In this document: positions 43,474 through 53,880 of the stretch, piece after piece | Position numbering within the stretch: position 1 is the first letter of the stretch | Layout: each line of letters begins with the position of its first letter | Origin: Tupaia tana | Taxonomy: Eukaryota > Chordata > Mammalia > Scandentia > Tupaiidae | Reading direction: 5' to 3' | Assembly: GCA_026018925.1 (NCBI GenBank) | Contig: JAKSZU010000016.1 | Span: forward strand, 55,813,075 to 55,877,074 | Length of the DNA: 64,000 nt | Program-made: the position numbers and the translations under genes | The notes under the pieces: generated by a model | Told to the model about the DNA's origin: nothing | Databases searched by the model: none | Seen by the model: the letters and a program-made list of their open reading frames with translations, nothing else

Positions 43474-44461
43474 TTCTTGAGACAGATTGCCAGATTCCCT
43501 CCAGAAATCTTACACTGATTTACTTGTATTGGCTGCATATAAAAGCACACTTTGCATTATAACCCAGGCCTGTTTTGACTTCATGAAAGGATGCCCAGCT
43601 TTGTCTCAGAAACCAATCAACAGGACAGACATTCTGAGCGTCTACAGGTCCAAACTGTACAAGTTTGCTAACTGCTATATAAAAACGCCTTTTCTGGATT
43701 CCTGAGAAGCATATCCATAATTAATAGGCACTAAAAGCACTACTGTCATCAAGAATAACATTGTCCCAAGTATTCTTTGTCCTTTTTTAGAGAGAAAACC
43801 CTCATTCATATAGCAGCCTTCTCTACTTACAGTCAAGCACCCCAGGCTTTTAATCTTAGCCACACAGTTGTACTCCAAGAAAATATCAACAGTACGAACA
43901 TGACTACGTAAATAATTAGCTATCTCCCTTTCTCATTTTACCTTTTCTCCCCCTAGAAATCACACCAAAGCCAAAAGAGAATTAGAAACCATGCAGACTG
44001 TGGTTTCTACTGAACTCGGAGACAGATCTATTCCAGATTTCAAAGTACACATGTGGGGCTCCCAAGTTGGCTGAGATGGAATGGAAATTCAACTGGGGGA
44101 AGTGAAGAGTAGAGGCACTAGGGAGACAAGGAAGCCCAGTGGGGACATATTGCAGAAAGCACCAGAACGGGGGAGGGCTCATGCCAAAGAACAAGTCTAT
44201 GTCCAATATTTACAGGTGCAGGGTGAACAGAGCTGCCAATAAATGTCCTCCAGGGTCCACAGCAGCAGAGGAACCAGAGCACACAGGGGATTGAAGGATG
44301 AGCCACATTTACAGGCAGTAGTCTGTCTCTATTGAGCTCAGGAGGAAATACAGGAGGCTATTCCAGCCCCTCCCTGCATAAGCTCTCCAGCAACAAGCTG
44401 GCTCAGAAAATCCAATTCATTCCAAGATAATTCAGAGTAATAGTAGCAGGATAATAATAGC
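43474..44461. other. Unassigned intergenic DNA
   Basis: About 1 kb without an obvious repeat. Minus frames at 43982-44306 overlap one another and show no known domain. Confidence 0.4.
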
Positions 44462-44717
44462 CAGGACCAGCAGATAGCATAACGGTTACGTCACCAGACT
44501 CCCACATGGTTGACCGTGGTTCAACTCCAGGACCCAGAAGCTTAAAACTAACATCGGGCATGAGTGCGTGCATGCCCAAAATCCCAGGAGGAGAATGGAA
44601 GAGAAGGGACTGCTGCATGGCCATCCCCCCTGGAGGTGATTTCTCACTTTCTGTCTATGTCTCTCTGGCAAGCACACATGCCCTAAAGCAAAAATCTCTC
44701 AAAATAATAATAATAAT
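44462..44717 (+). mobile_element. SINE-A copy with (AAT)n tail
   Basis: GGACCAGCAGATAGCATAAC, box B-like GGTTCAACTCC, the full body, 'ctggcaagcacacatgccct', then (ataata)n. 'agcagg' and 'ataatag' words at both edges suggest a duplicated target. Confidence 0.85.
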
Positions 44718-44733
44718 AGTAATAATAATAATA

Positions 44734-44960
44734 GCAGGGTCAGCTCAGTGGAACAGCAGTAATACACTGCTCAAGCAAAACTGGATCCACATGGAAGATC
44801 ATGGGTTGGTTCCCAGGTCCACCTCATACACACGGGTTTGTGTGTCCGTGATCCTGGCTTGCAGGGAAGCCTGGAAGTGGCTCATGGCATGAGACCCTGT
44901 TTAAGGTGCTTGTCTTTATATTCTGCAGTATCTCATCTTCCTCCTGCATTGTCATATTTT
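44734..44960 (+). mobile_element. SINE-C copy, 3' side diverged
   Basis: 'gcagggtcagctcagtggaa', 'cagcagtaatacactgctca', 'ggatccacatggaagatcat', 'gttggttcccaggtccacct' and 'gtccgtgatcctggcttgca'. It begins directly after the tail of the preceding SINE-A. Confidence 0.8.
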
Positions 44961-45099
44961 ATTTTCATTTCTATAATGTTTATTCTATTTTTTTCTACTT
45001 TTTTTCTGAGTCTAGCCAGGCATATTTCATTGAGAGATTTGGGAACCTGATAATTTTGCTGCCTTTTTCACATTTTTTCACATTGTTGGATACAGAGAC

Positions 45100-46220
45100 A
45101 AATAAACAAAACTTGAATGAAAGGATGTAAAATGTAACCAAGTTTGAGAACATGACAGATAAAATTATAGATATAAAAGATAGACAAAACAAGAGATCCA
45201 ATATTAAGCTCCCTTTAAATATATAAAATAAAATGAACCAGAACAATGAAAGAGAACAAATGTTTAACAAATACAATTCAAGAAAACTGTCCTGAAATAA
45301 AAGGCTATTCTCTACATATTGAAAAGGAATACCATGGTCAGGGAAACTGACCCGAGATAGTCAACACTGAGACATCTCCTCGTAGAATTGCTGGGTTGTA
45401 TAGATAAAGAACCCTTTGAGCCAGCATTTACAAGTTTGCTTACAAGAGAAAAAGATCAGGCTGACTTCAGCTTTCTCCATGGCAACATTCAACACTCAAA
45501 GACACTGGAGAAATGCCTAAAAATCCCCAAGGATTCAAAGTCTGAGCCAAGAATTTTCTACTTAGCCAAATTATCCTTCAAGTATAATGACTATGGATGA
45601 ACAGTTTTGAGCCTGTGAAAAAAACTCAAGGATCATTGTCCCACAGCTCTTGTTGAAGAAACTCCTAGAGGACAGCATACAGCTGTGTAAGGAAGGCCTG
45701 GGTTCAAGAGTGAAAGAACTGGATCTGTGTCTTAAATGCATGCCCCTGCAAGGTGAAGGCAACACATGCACAGACTTGGAGGACAGAAGTGAAGGTTAAG
45801 TTTTATAAGCCCTGACAATCTAGAAATGATAAAACTAACCACAACCAAATGGACAAGAAGGTAAATAGGATTTAAAAAAATGAAGGAGCCATAGTACAGT
45901 AATTTTCCTATTTGCCTCATCTGTGACAGATGAAAGTCATAGAATCTTATTTAAAGCTGACAAATGAAGTAATCAAGGTGTACTAGAAGTAATAAGAGCC
46001 TTATTGGCAGCTCAAATGTAAACTACAAGAAAGATCATGTTATTGACTATTCGGAAAACTAAGGAGAAGGAAAGAAGAACAGGAAGCATTAAGTTTCTAA
46101 CTGCTTACACTGGGAAACCATTAGATAATATGTAATGAAATAGGGACTATGAAATCATATAAAATTATTGTTAACATCATTAAGATAACAACTAGAACAA
46201 GAATACCAGCCCTCCTAAAT
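45100..46220 (+). mobile_element. HAL1-like element with ORF1 remnant
   Basis: An L1 ORF1 C-terminal fragment (frame 45388-45600, with SKSEPRIFYLAKLSFKYNDYG) is followed by a 3' UTR of about 600 bp with 'ctcctagaggacagcataca' and 'gacaatctagaaatgataaa'. No ORF2 sequence follows directly. It is 5' truncated and non-coding. It differs in sequence from the element at 9538. Confidence 0.65.
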
Positions 46221-46352
46221 ATAAGAACTGCAAACCCACACACACACACGCACATGCACACACACACGCACGCATACAACAAAGAACACAGTGTGAAGTA
46301 GTTATAAAGAAGCAACTATAAAAAGAACACACATAAAATAATATGAAAACTT

Positions 46353-46599
46353 AGGGACCAGCAGTTGCCATAATGGCTGTGTCGCAGGACTCCCATGCAG
46401 TCGACCACAGTTTGAGTCCTGGACCCGGTGGCTTAAACTCACACCGAGAGCATGTGCGTGTGTCCAAGATCCCAAGAGAAGAGGAGGGCAACTGCGGCAT
46501 GGCCATCCCCCATAGGGAGTGATCTCTCTCTTTCTGTCTCTCTGTCTCTCTCTGTCTTTCTGGCGAGTGCACGCACCCCATAGCAAAAACCTCTCAAAA
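46353..46599 (+). mobile_element. SINE-A copy with TSD
   Basis: GGGACCAGCAGTTGCCATAA, box B-like GTTTGAGTCC, the body with a small deletion, 'ctggcgagtgcacgcacccc' and an A-run. 'aataat(c)atg(tg)aaaa' flanks both sides. A CA-rich microsatellite (46238-46277) lies just upstream. Confidence 0.85.
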
Positions 46600-46602
46600 A
46601 AT

Positions 46603-47080
46603 AATCATGTGAAAAATGAAATTTGATCATACATATCTATATGTAAATGAGCCATCATTGTTATTAAAACTAAGAGAATTTCACATCATATCACAAAGAA
46701 ACTTCAAACTCTAGGCTGTACAAAATAGACACATATAAAACAAAGCAATTTTTAAAAACAAAAGACTGAACAAAGTTGTACCAGGCAAATCCAAACAAGA
46801 TAAAATCAGGGTTTAAGATATTAATATTAGACAAGGTGGAATAGAGGCCAAAAAACATTAAACGATACAAAGAAGGGCACTTTATAATGTTAAAGGGTAC
46901 AATTCACAATTAAGATATAACAGTTATGAATATTTATATGCTCTATTACACAGCAGCAATATTCCTAAAGCAGAAATCATCTAGACTTATAGAAAAATAG
47001 ACAAAACCTGCCAGTTGCAGAAGACTTTAATCCAATTTTCACGGTCCGAGGTAAAGCAAGTTAAGAAAACAAAACATAAA
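46603..47080 (+). mobile_element. Old L1M fragment, sense
   Basis: 'tattagacaaggtggaatag', 'aggccaaaaaacattaaacg', 'actttataatgttaaagggt' and 'tatgaatatttatatgctct' follow L1M ORF2-type sequence. No frame remains open. Confidence 0.6.
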
Positions 47081-47267
47081 TCTTGGGTCCTCCTCAGCAA
47101 GCAATGCCACTTCTGGGATGTGTGAACACACATGCAAAAAGATACAGACATAAGTTATTTATTTGAGCACTGTTTGAAAAAGGATGACTTTCCTGTTCAT
47201 CAGTAGAGGACTAGTTAAATAAGTGATGGTGTAACAATTCAATGAGCTATGCCAAAAAGAAAGGGAA

Positions 47268-47540
47268 GGGGGCAGGAGCAACTGTGGCACACACTGCTAT
47301 GATGCTATACGCCACAGGCTGAGACCACCTGGGAGCCCAGCTTGGACTCCAGGTTCAATCTAAAGGGCAGGAGCTTTTTGACCTGGGCAACATAGCAGAT
47401 ACTATCTGAAAAGAGCCCTGTGCCTGCAGTCCCAGGTGGGAGGCTGAAGCAGGAGGATTGGAACAACAAAACTATGTCTTGGAAAGAAGGGAGGGCAGGA
47501 GAAACAGAGAGGGAGAGAGAAAAAAAAGAGAGAGAGAAAA
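47268..47540 (+). mobile_element. 7SL-related (Alu-like) composite SINE
   Basis: CCTGGGCAACATAGC (47382-47396) matches the 3' domain of 7SL/Alu. GTGCCTGCAGTCCCAGGTGG, then GAGGCTGAAGCAGGAGGATTG (47420-47460), match the 5' domain. The order 3' domain then 5' domain is that of a dimer junction. The left part holds 'ccaggttcaatc', a tRNA box B-like word, so the left unit may be tRNA-derived. The right unit ends early ('gaacaacaaaactatgtct'). 7SL SINEs are known only from Euarchontoglires. Confidence 0.65.
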
Positions 47541-47647
47541 CCTTTATGTACTGATGAAGTAGCTTCATATACCATTAAGTTTAAAAATAAGTAAAAGCAA
47601 GTACACAGTCCAGTATACTACCTTCTGTGTAAAAGAGAGTAAGAATT

Positions 47648-47893
47648 GGGGCCAGCAGGTGATGTGGTGGTTAAGGCACTGGATTCCCCACATAGCTGAC
47701 TGTTTCAAGTGCCAGACCTAGCAGCTTGAAACTCATGCTAAGCACATATGTGTGCATGCTCAAAATCCCAGGAGGAGAATGGAGAAGAGATTGCAGTGTG
47801 GCCACCCCCCTAGGAGACTTTCCCTCTCACTGTCTGTCTTTCCACTGAGCACATGCACCCTATGACAATCCCCCCCACCAAAAAAAAAAAAAA
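47648..47893 (+). mobile_element. SINE-A copy with CTCF-like head
   Basis: GGGGCCAGCAGGTGATGTGG, a damaged box B, 'cccaggaggagaatggagaa', 'actgagcacatgcaccctat' and an A-run. 'gagagtaaga(a/c)tt' is duplicated at the edges. Confidence 0.9.
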
Positions 47894-47899
47894 GAGGGA

Positions 47900-48395
47900 G
47901 AGTAAGACTTTAAATTTACATTTGCCATGAAAAGGCATGGTAGAAACTTAAATGCATATTACTAAGTCAAAAAAGTCAATCTGAAGAGAAGACACACTAT
48001 GTGATTCCAACTATATGACAATCTGGAAAAAAAAAAAAAAAAAAAACAATAGAGACAGTAAAAAGGTGATGGTTGCCAGAGGTGAGGGGAAGGCAAGGAT
48101 AGAAGCAACACAGAGGACTTTTAGGGCAGTGAAAATACTCTACATGATATTGTAATTGTGGATACTTATCACTGTCCATTTGTATAGACCTATAGAATGC
48201 ACAACGGCAAGAGTGACCCCTAACGTAAACTGGACTTTGGGCAGTCCTGATGGGACACAGGTTCACCAGTGGTAACAATGCAGGCTGTTGATAGTGCAAG
48301 AGACAAGGCAGGAATGGGGGCAGGAAGGATATGAGAAATTTCCGTACCTTTTATTGTGACCCTAAAATTTCTCGAAAAAATAAATATTTTCTTTA
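47900..48395 (+). mobile_element. L1M (L1MB/MC-like) 3' UTR, nested
   Basis: 'cactatgtgattccaactat', 'aggtgatggttgccagaggt', 'ttagggcagtgaaaatactc', 'agacctatagaatgcacaac' and 'aacgtaaactggactttggg' are the well-known L1M 3' UTR words, ending in 'aaaaaataaatatt'. Confidence 0.75.
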
Positions 48396-48480
48396 GAAAA
48401 ATACATTTACATTTTTTGTATATGCACGAAGAGGCTCTGGAAGAAGACACGAGACACTAGTAAATGATAACAAGCACAGT

Positions 48481-48851
48481 GGAGGTGGGAGATGAGTGGG
48501 ATGTGAGCCAAGGGGGCAGGAATGGAAGGGAGAACTTTTGCCACCAACTACACACACACACACACACACAGGGGTATGTGTGTTTAACTGCATTACCCAC
48601 ATACAAAAAAAATGAGCCTGCAAAGCACTATTTCTCACTGGATGATGGGTTCGATTGTTGATTTTATTAGATAGGAAGATGCTGTCACAAAACACACAAA
48701 TGCCTGTGTGCCAAAAAAGGTCAGTTTCAATCTAGTACTAACAGTTTTGTTTTTTTTTTAAGACTTGATAAAAAGTAAAATCTGGGTCTGGTGTCCTTCA
48801 GTTTTTTGATATTTTGGACAGACTGGATTTTAAAAGTATATAACTAAAATT
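48481..48851. other. Unassigned DNA with a (CA)n tract
   Basis: (CA)n at about 48551-48570. Otherwise nothing recognised. Confidence 0.45.
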
Positions 48852-49106
48852 AAGGGACCATCCCCAAAGTGCAGTGGTTAAGCACTATGACTTAGTAGCC
48901 AGATCACACACGGTCAACCATAGGTTTAGTTTTCAGCCCCATCAGCTTGAAAAGCATGCCAGGCATATGTGTATGTCTGCCTAAAGTCCCGAAGGGATGG
49001 CAAAACGGATGAAAAGGGATCGTGGCATGACCATCCCCCATTGGAAGGTGCTTTCTCTCCCTCTCTCTCTCTTTCTGGCAAGCACATGCTCCTTCTGGCA
49101 AAATAC
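48852..49106 (+). mobile_element. SINE-A2 copy, diverged
   Basis: 'gggaccatccccaaagtgca', 'agccagatcacacacggtca', 'catgccaggcatatgtgtat', 'tggaaggtgctttctctccc' and 'ctccttctggcaaaatacc'. Confidence 0.8.
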
Positions 49107-49342
49107 CAGTAACAATTTCACCAGTTTCTCTTTTTTACCTTTTAACACAGCTTCCTGAAGCATTTAAAATTACATATGTGGCTCCAGTATTTCTATCAGA
49201 CAATTCTGGGTGGTGGAAACATAAGTAGGCAGGGCAGGCCAGATTATGCTGCAGTAACAAGCAACCCTAAAAATCTCATTGATTCACTATAACAGTGTTT
49301 CTCACTCATGATATATGAGTAGTATGACTCAGCAGGTGAACC

Positions 49343-49820
49343 TGTTTCTTTAGTGAGTAAAGTACTTGTCGCTGACTCAGGCAGATCAGAGAACCCAGGA
49401 GGGCCTCTCCTGCCCAGAATCCCTTGCTCATGCTGATCAAAGGAGATCAGGTTTGACAGAACTGAGCAGAAACTTTATTTCTTGACCAAAGAACAGAGAA
49501 GGTGGTGCTCATGCTCCAAAGGCACCGTCTCCTTGGTGAGAAGTTCAGCTGCCACCTTTATAGGGTGAAGCTGATGTCACAATGTGGGAGAGGACTCGTG
49601 GGCATGCCCAGATGTTCTTCCTTTGCACCTAGCACCTTCGTTTTTGCATCAAGCATCTTTTGCACATGCCACAGTTTGTTCATGGTGAACCACCACCATT
49701 TGGTTTGAGTCGGTACCGCACTTTAGCCCTTTTGAACTTTTCCTGCCTTGGTTCCTGCAAGCAATCACAACTTAAAAATGGCAGTTAGTTTCTGCGTTGC
49801 TGCAGGGTTTTCTGAACAGG
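49343..49820 (-). mobile_element. Probable solo LTR of an endogenous retrovirus, antisense
   Basis: On the minus strand it opens TGTTCAGAAAACCCTGCAGC and closes TAAAGAAACA. Inside are a TATA-like CTATAAAGGTGG (about 49566-49555) and, about 90 bp further, the polyadenylation word AATAAA, as in a U3-R-U5 unit. No internal retroviral genes lie on either side. I could not find a clean target-site duplication, so the edges are approximate. It may interrupt an older LTR that starts near 49231. Confidence 0.5.
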
Positions 49821-50743
49821 AGAGTGAAATACCCAGACTGATAGAACCTTCATCACAGGCTCCCAGTCACTGCAACAGTGGTTAAGAAGCATGAAGAGTC
49901 ATCCACTGGCTTATAGTTTTCTCTTGGAAGTAACACACATCATCTATGCTCACAGTTCATTGGTCAAAGCAAATCCCATGGCAACGCCTCATTTCACAGC
50001 ATGCAAGGAAGTATAGTCCCCATATATGCCCAGAAGAAGAAACGACAGAAATAACAATCAGTGCAAGTGACTCTGGCAAGATCTTGCTTTTTGTCCTATA
50101 CAAGGTGAAAACTGGTGCCTAAACAGCTACACGTTGACTCCAAATTATTTAAAATTAACTATTTTTAAAACTTTCCAGAGTTCATTTATATGCAGAAGGA
50201 AATTATTTCAAAAGTTCAGGAGACACACATTGTATGAGGCCCTCCTAAATGGTCTGATCTGCCTTCCCACCTGCTGACAGTCACCCACTTGAATACTTCC
50301 AGTAATTGAGTTGCCCACTACACCATAAGGCGATCCATTACCATGTTCTTATAAGAAATCATGTAGAGCAGAATATTGCTTTGTTCCTAATTCAGAGCTA
50401 CACAGGATATATTTCATCAATCCTTTACTGAAGAGCTTTTAAATATGTAAAGAGATCTACCAGTCCTCCCACCTTGAACTTCTCTCCAGGGTAATCACTT
50501 TCAATTGTTCCTTATGTAAAAATGAGGTCATATGCCTCACTATCTTGGCTCTTGTGCTAGTTAGTTGTCTCGTTCACAATTACACACAACCACTTTCCAG
50601 AGGAGAGAGAGTGCATTAAAGTCCACTGCCACGTGACTTTCCTAGGCTCGGCCAAGTCACACCTAAACAGAAGTGTTACATGAGGTTGTAGGGCTCTGTC
50701 CAGACCACTTACTCTTTCCCTCTGTCTAAATCATAGGCACACT
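49821..50743. other. Unassigned DNA, possibly with an ancient repeat
   Basis: 50270-50530 ('tcctcccaccttgaacttct', 'ccagggtaatcactttcaat') resembles a very old interspersed repeat, but I cannot name it. Confidence 0.3.
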
Positions 50744-50999
50744 GGGGCCAGCAGGTGGCGTGGTGAAGGCACTGGATTCCCACATGGCTCACCATGGTTT
50801 GAGTCCTGGACCCTGCAGCTTGAAAATCATGCTGGGCTCGTGTGCATGCATGCCTAAAATCCCAAGAGGAAAATGCAAAAGGCATTGCAGTGTGGCCATC
50901 TTCCCTGGGGAATGACTTCTTACTTTTCCTTTCTGTCTCTCTCCAGTGAGCACATGTGCCTGCTGGCAAAAACTTAAAATTGAAAACAAACAAAAAAAA
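50744..50999 (+). mobile_element. SINE-A copy with a perfect CTCF core
   Basis: GGGGCCAGCAGGTGGCGTGG, box B-like GGTTTGAGTCC, the body, 'cagtgagcacatgtgcctgc' and an A-run. '(c/t)ataggcaca' flanks it (about 50732 and 51003). Confidence 0.9.
50748..50760 (+). promoter_or_regulatory. CTCF-like core motif in a SINE head
   Basis: CCAGCAGGTGGCG fits every position of the CTCF core CCASYAGRKGGCR. The three preceding bases are GGG (consensus YGR, two of three matched). The word overlaps the SINE's tRNA-like D-arm/box A area. Binding is inferred from the motif alone. Confidence 0.55.
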
Positions 51000-51031
51000 A
51001 AGTATAGGCACATCTACAGGGTGGAGTGGCA

Positions 51032-51154
51032 AGGTGTCTTCAAAAAGTTAATGGGCAATGCATTGCATGAGAAAATTTATATGTATTTCTAAATTATTTT
51101 GCACCAGAATAAATTCATACTTTGTTTCTTCATGAACTTTTTGGAAGCCCCTTT
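51032..51154. mobile_element. Hsmar2-like mariner MITE, intact ends
   Basis: Left end 'gtgtcttcaaaaagttaatg', middle 'ttttgcaccagaataaattc', right end 'cttcatgaactttttggaag'. Length about 123 bp, with inverted ends of about 20 bp. Confidence 0.75.
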
Positions 51155-51601
51155 GTGTTACACATTCTCTTTATCCGCTCATCTTTGGTGGACATGTAAA
51201 TTGATTACATATCTTGGCTATTGTAAATAGTGCTGCAGTAATCATGGGAGTGCAGATGTCTCTACAACATACTGATTTGCTTTCCTTTGGCTATATGCAT
51301 ACTAGTAGAATTTCAGGATCATATGTTAGTTCTATTTTAATTTTTTTGAGGAATATCCACTTTCCATAATGGCTGTACTAATTTATATTCCCATCAACAG
51401 TGCAAAAGAGTTTTCCTTTCTCCACATTCTACCAGCATTCTTTTTTATTTGTCTTGTTGAGGACAGCCATTCTAACTAGAGTAAGATGATGATATCTCAT
51501 TGTGATTTTGATTTTCATTTCCCTGATAATTAGTGATGCTGACCATTTTCTCATGTACTTATTGGCCATTTGTATGTCTTCTTTTGAGAGATGTCTACTT
51601 A

Positions 51602-51680
51602 TTGGGTTGTAGGAAAAGTCATGATGCATTTTTCATAGAAAACATAGAAAAAATATGTCATGACTTTTTTGATGACCCAA
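51602..51680. mobile_element. 79-bp palindromic mariner-type MITE, copy 3
   Basis: TTGGGTTGTAGGAAAAGTCA at the left, mirrored by 'gtcatgacttttttgatgac' and CCAA at the right, with TA at 51600-51601 and 51681-51682. It is longer than copies 1 and 2 by a 'catagaaaa' duplication in the loop. Confidence 0.9.
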
Positions 51681-51782
51681 TAGATAATTTGTCCCTATTT
51701 TAATCAGATGATTTTTTTTCCTGTTGTGTATGTATGTGCACTGGAATACCATTCAGCCATGTGGAACATGAAATCCATGGGC

Positions 51783-52115
51783 AGACCCTGTAGCACAGTG
51801 ATTAAGCACTGTATGTGGGAAGCCAGATCCCACCCTCAGCCAAACACAGTACAAATCCTGGCCCCTGCATCTTGAAAAATATATCAGGTGCAAGAGCTTA
51901 TGTGCCTAAGGTCCTGACAGGATGGAGAAATGGAGAAAAAGGGATCAAAGCATAACCGCACACCATTGGGGTTGCTTGCTCTTTCTTTTCTCTTTCTCTT
52001 TCTCTTTCTCTTTCTCCTTCTATTTCTCTTTCTCTTTCTCTTTCTCTTTCTCTTTCATAACCACACACACCCTCTCTATAGCAGAGGAAAAAAAAGAAAG
52101 AAAAGAAAAAAGAAA
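51783..52115 (+). mobile_element. SINE-A2 copy with (CTTTCT)n expansion
   Basis: 'cctgtagcacagtgattaag', 'agccagatcccaccctcagc', the subfamily body, about 75 bp of CTTTCT repeats, then 'cacacaccctctctatagc' and a purine tail. 'gaaatcca' stands on both sides, within the L1. Confidence 0.85.
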
Positions 52116-52351
52116 TCCAGTCATTTGATGCAGCATAGATGAGTCTGGAAGGCTATATGTAAAGTGAAATAAAGCAGGCACAAAAAGAGAAAAATCATAT
52201 GGTTTCACTCATATGTGGAAACTAAAAAGGTTATCCTCACAGAAATGGAGAATAGAATGGTGGTTAGTAGAGGCTATGAAAAGTAGTGAAGAGAGGAAGA
52301 CAGAGAAATGTCCATTAATGAATAACAAGGTAGATAAGAAAAACAAGTTCT

Positions 52352-52618
52352 GGGACCAGCAGATGACATAATGCTTATGTCACTGGACTCCCATATGGAT
52401 GACCATGGTTTGAGTCCTGGATCTGGAGGCTTGAAACTCATGCCAGGCATGTGTGATGCCTGCCCAAGATCTCGAGAAGGAAATGGAGGGGAAGGGATTG
52501 TGACATGGCCATCCCCCCCTGGGGATTTCTTGCTTTCTATCTCTTTGTCCTTTGTCTCTCTGTCTCTCCAGTGAGCACACATACCTTATAACAAAAATCT
52601 CTCTAAATAAAAAAGAGG
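52352..52618 (+). mobile_element. SINE-A copy with 10-bp TSD
   Basis: GGGACCAGCAGATGACATAA, box B-like GTTTGAGTCC, the body, 'cagtgagcacacatacctta' and an A-rich tail. aacaagttct stands at 52342-52351 and 52619-52628, inside the L1 3' UTR. Confidence 0.92.
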
Positions 52619-52678
52619 AACAAGTTCTAATGTTCCATAGTACACAGGATAACTACAGTTAATAATTTACTATAAATA

Positions 52679-52746
52679 GGATTGTCCCAAAAGGCATGGC
52701 GTGGTTTTGCATAGAAAAACACATCATGACTTTTCCAACAACCTAA
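52679..52746. mobile_element. 68-bp palindromic mariner-type MITE, copy 4 (diverged)
   Basis: GGATTGTCCCAAAAGGCATG at the left, and 'acatcatgacttttccaaca' then ACCTAA at the right. The left TA is at 52677-52678; the right is now CA. It is the most diverged of the four copies. Confidence 0.8.
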
Positions 52747-53224
52747 CACATCAAAAGAGCGAAAACAGAAGATTTTTGAATGGTCCCAACATACAGTGAT
52801 ATGTTTGAGGTGTTGAATGATCTTTGGTTATTATGCATTGTATTCATATACTGAAAAAAAATCACATTGTATGCTGTAAGTATGTATTATTATGTACCAA
52901 TTAAAATAATAATAAAAAGAGATAAGAGGAGAAAAATAAGTATGGATACATCTCATATTGAGACAGCTCCGGCCACCAGGGCCCCAAAGTAATGAGCTAT
53001 ATGAAATAGTGACCCGGACCTACCCAACAGTCCACCTAAAACATAAGCAATGAATTACTGGTTGTGCCTATAAGGCGGTACAATTTGAGGTTGTCTGCTA
53101 CATGGCAAAGCTGATCAATACAAAAATAATCCACGTGTAACAACTTTAGAAAAGGTTGAATGTTTTACTATCTGTCCCACTGTCAAGAAGTTTTCTTTAT
53201 ATATTTTGGAGTATAATGCCTAAT

Positions 53225-53475
53225 TTTGTGTGTTTATTTCACAAGTGCTTACACAGCAGTTACAATATGCCAAGAACTAGTCCAAGCACTTTACAGAAAT
53301 TAATTTACTCAATCTCATAAAACCTCATAAGGTAAGTTTCCTTGCTATCCTCATTTTTCAGATGAGGAAATTAAGACAGAGGGAAGTCAAGGTCACGCAG
53401 AGGCAAGCCAGAGTCAGAGTTCAAACCCAGGCAGTCTAACCCCGGAGTCCATGCCCTTACACCACCATGTTGTGT
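53225..53475 (+). mobile_element. MIR, nearly full length
   Basis: 'agtgcttacacagcagttac', 'gccaagaactagtccaagca', 'ctcatttttcagatgaggaa', 'gaagtcaaggtcacgcagag' and 'gttcaaacccaggcagtcta'. A second, weaker MIR-like stretch follows to about 53640. Confidence 0.8.
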
Positions 53476-53640
53476 GATGATCACAACCATTAATATTTAC
53501 TGAGTACTTTATAGTGATGATGTTCATACAACAACTCCAGGAGGTGGAGAGAACTGAGACTCAGAGATGTAAATTTACCGACCCATGGTCAAAGTTACCT
53601 GATGGCAGCAAAGTCTATGCTCTACGAAAAAAAATCTCCA

Positions 53641-53880
53641 GGGGCCAGCAAGGGGCATGGTGGTTAAGGTACTGGACTTCTACATGGCCAACTGTAGTTC
53701 TAGCCCTGGACCCAGTGGCTTGAAAATCATACTGTGTATCATCTGTACATGCATGCCCAAAATCCTGAGAAGACACTGGAAGAGAAGGATTGTGGTATGA
53801 CCACACTTTTAAGGGGTGATTTCTCACTTACCCTCTACACAAACCCTATGGAAAAAATCTAAAACAATAAAAATAATTAA
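53641..53880 (+). mobile_element. SINE-A copy, diverged
   Basis: GGGGCCAGCAAGGGGCATGG, 'actggacttctacatggcca', 'aaaatcctgagaagacactg', 'aaggggtgatttctcactta' and 'accctatggaaaaaatct'. The CTCF-like core is damaged (CCAGCAAGGGGCA). Confidence 0.85.

Larger units (their letters stand above)
47085..48480 (+). mobile_element. Old L1M 3' end hosting three later insertions
   Basis: Pieces at 47085-47267 ('cagtagaggactagttaaat'), 47541-47647 ('tactaccttctgtgtaaaag') and about 48396-48480 ('gtatatgcacgaagaggctc') join to one L1M 3' region. Between them sit a 7SL-related SINE, a SINE-A and a second L1M. Confidence 0.6.
51160..52930 (+). mobile_element. L1MA/L1PB-like 3' end with 5' inversion (twin priming)
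   Basis: 51160-51725 is L1 in antisense ('cttggctattgtaaatagtg', 'tccactttccataatggctg', 'attggccatttgtatgtctt'). 51730-52930 is sense ('cactggaataccattcagcc', 'atggagaatagaatggtggt', 'gtaccaattaaaataataat'). The inverted block ends at the L1 point where the sense block begins, the hallmark of twin priming. A MITE (51602), two SINEs (51783, 52352) and another MITE (52679) entered later. Confidence 0.75.

Noticed and set aside
43273..43550. Cysteine/valine/tyrosine-rich minus frames
   Set aside because: Translation of the (CA)n/(TA)n microsatellite.
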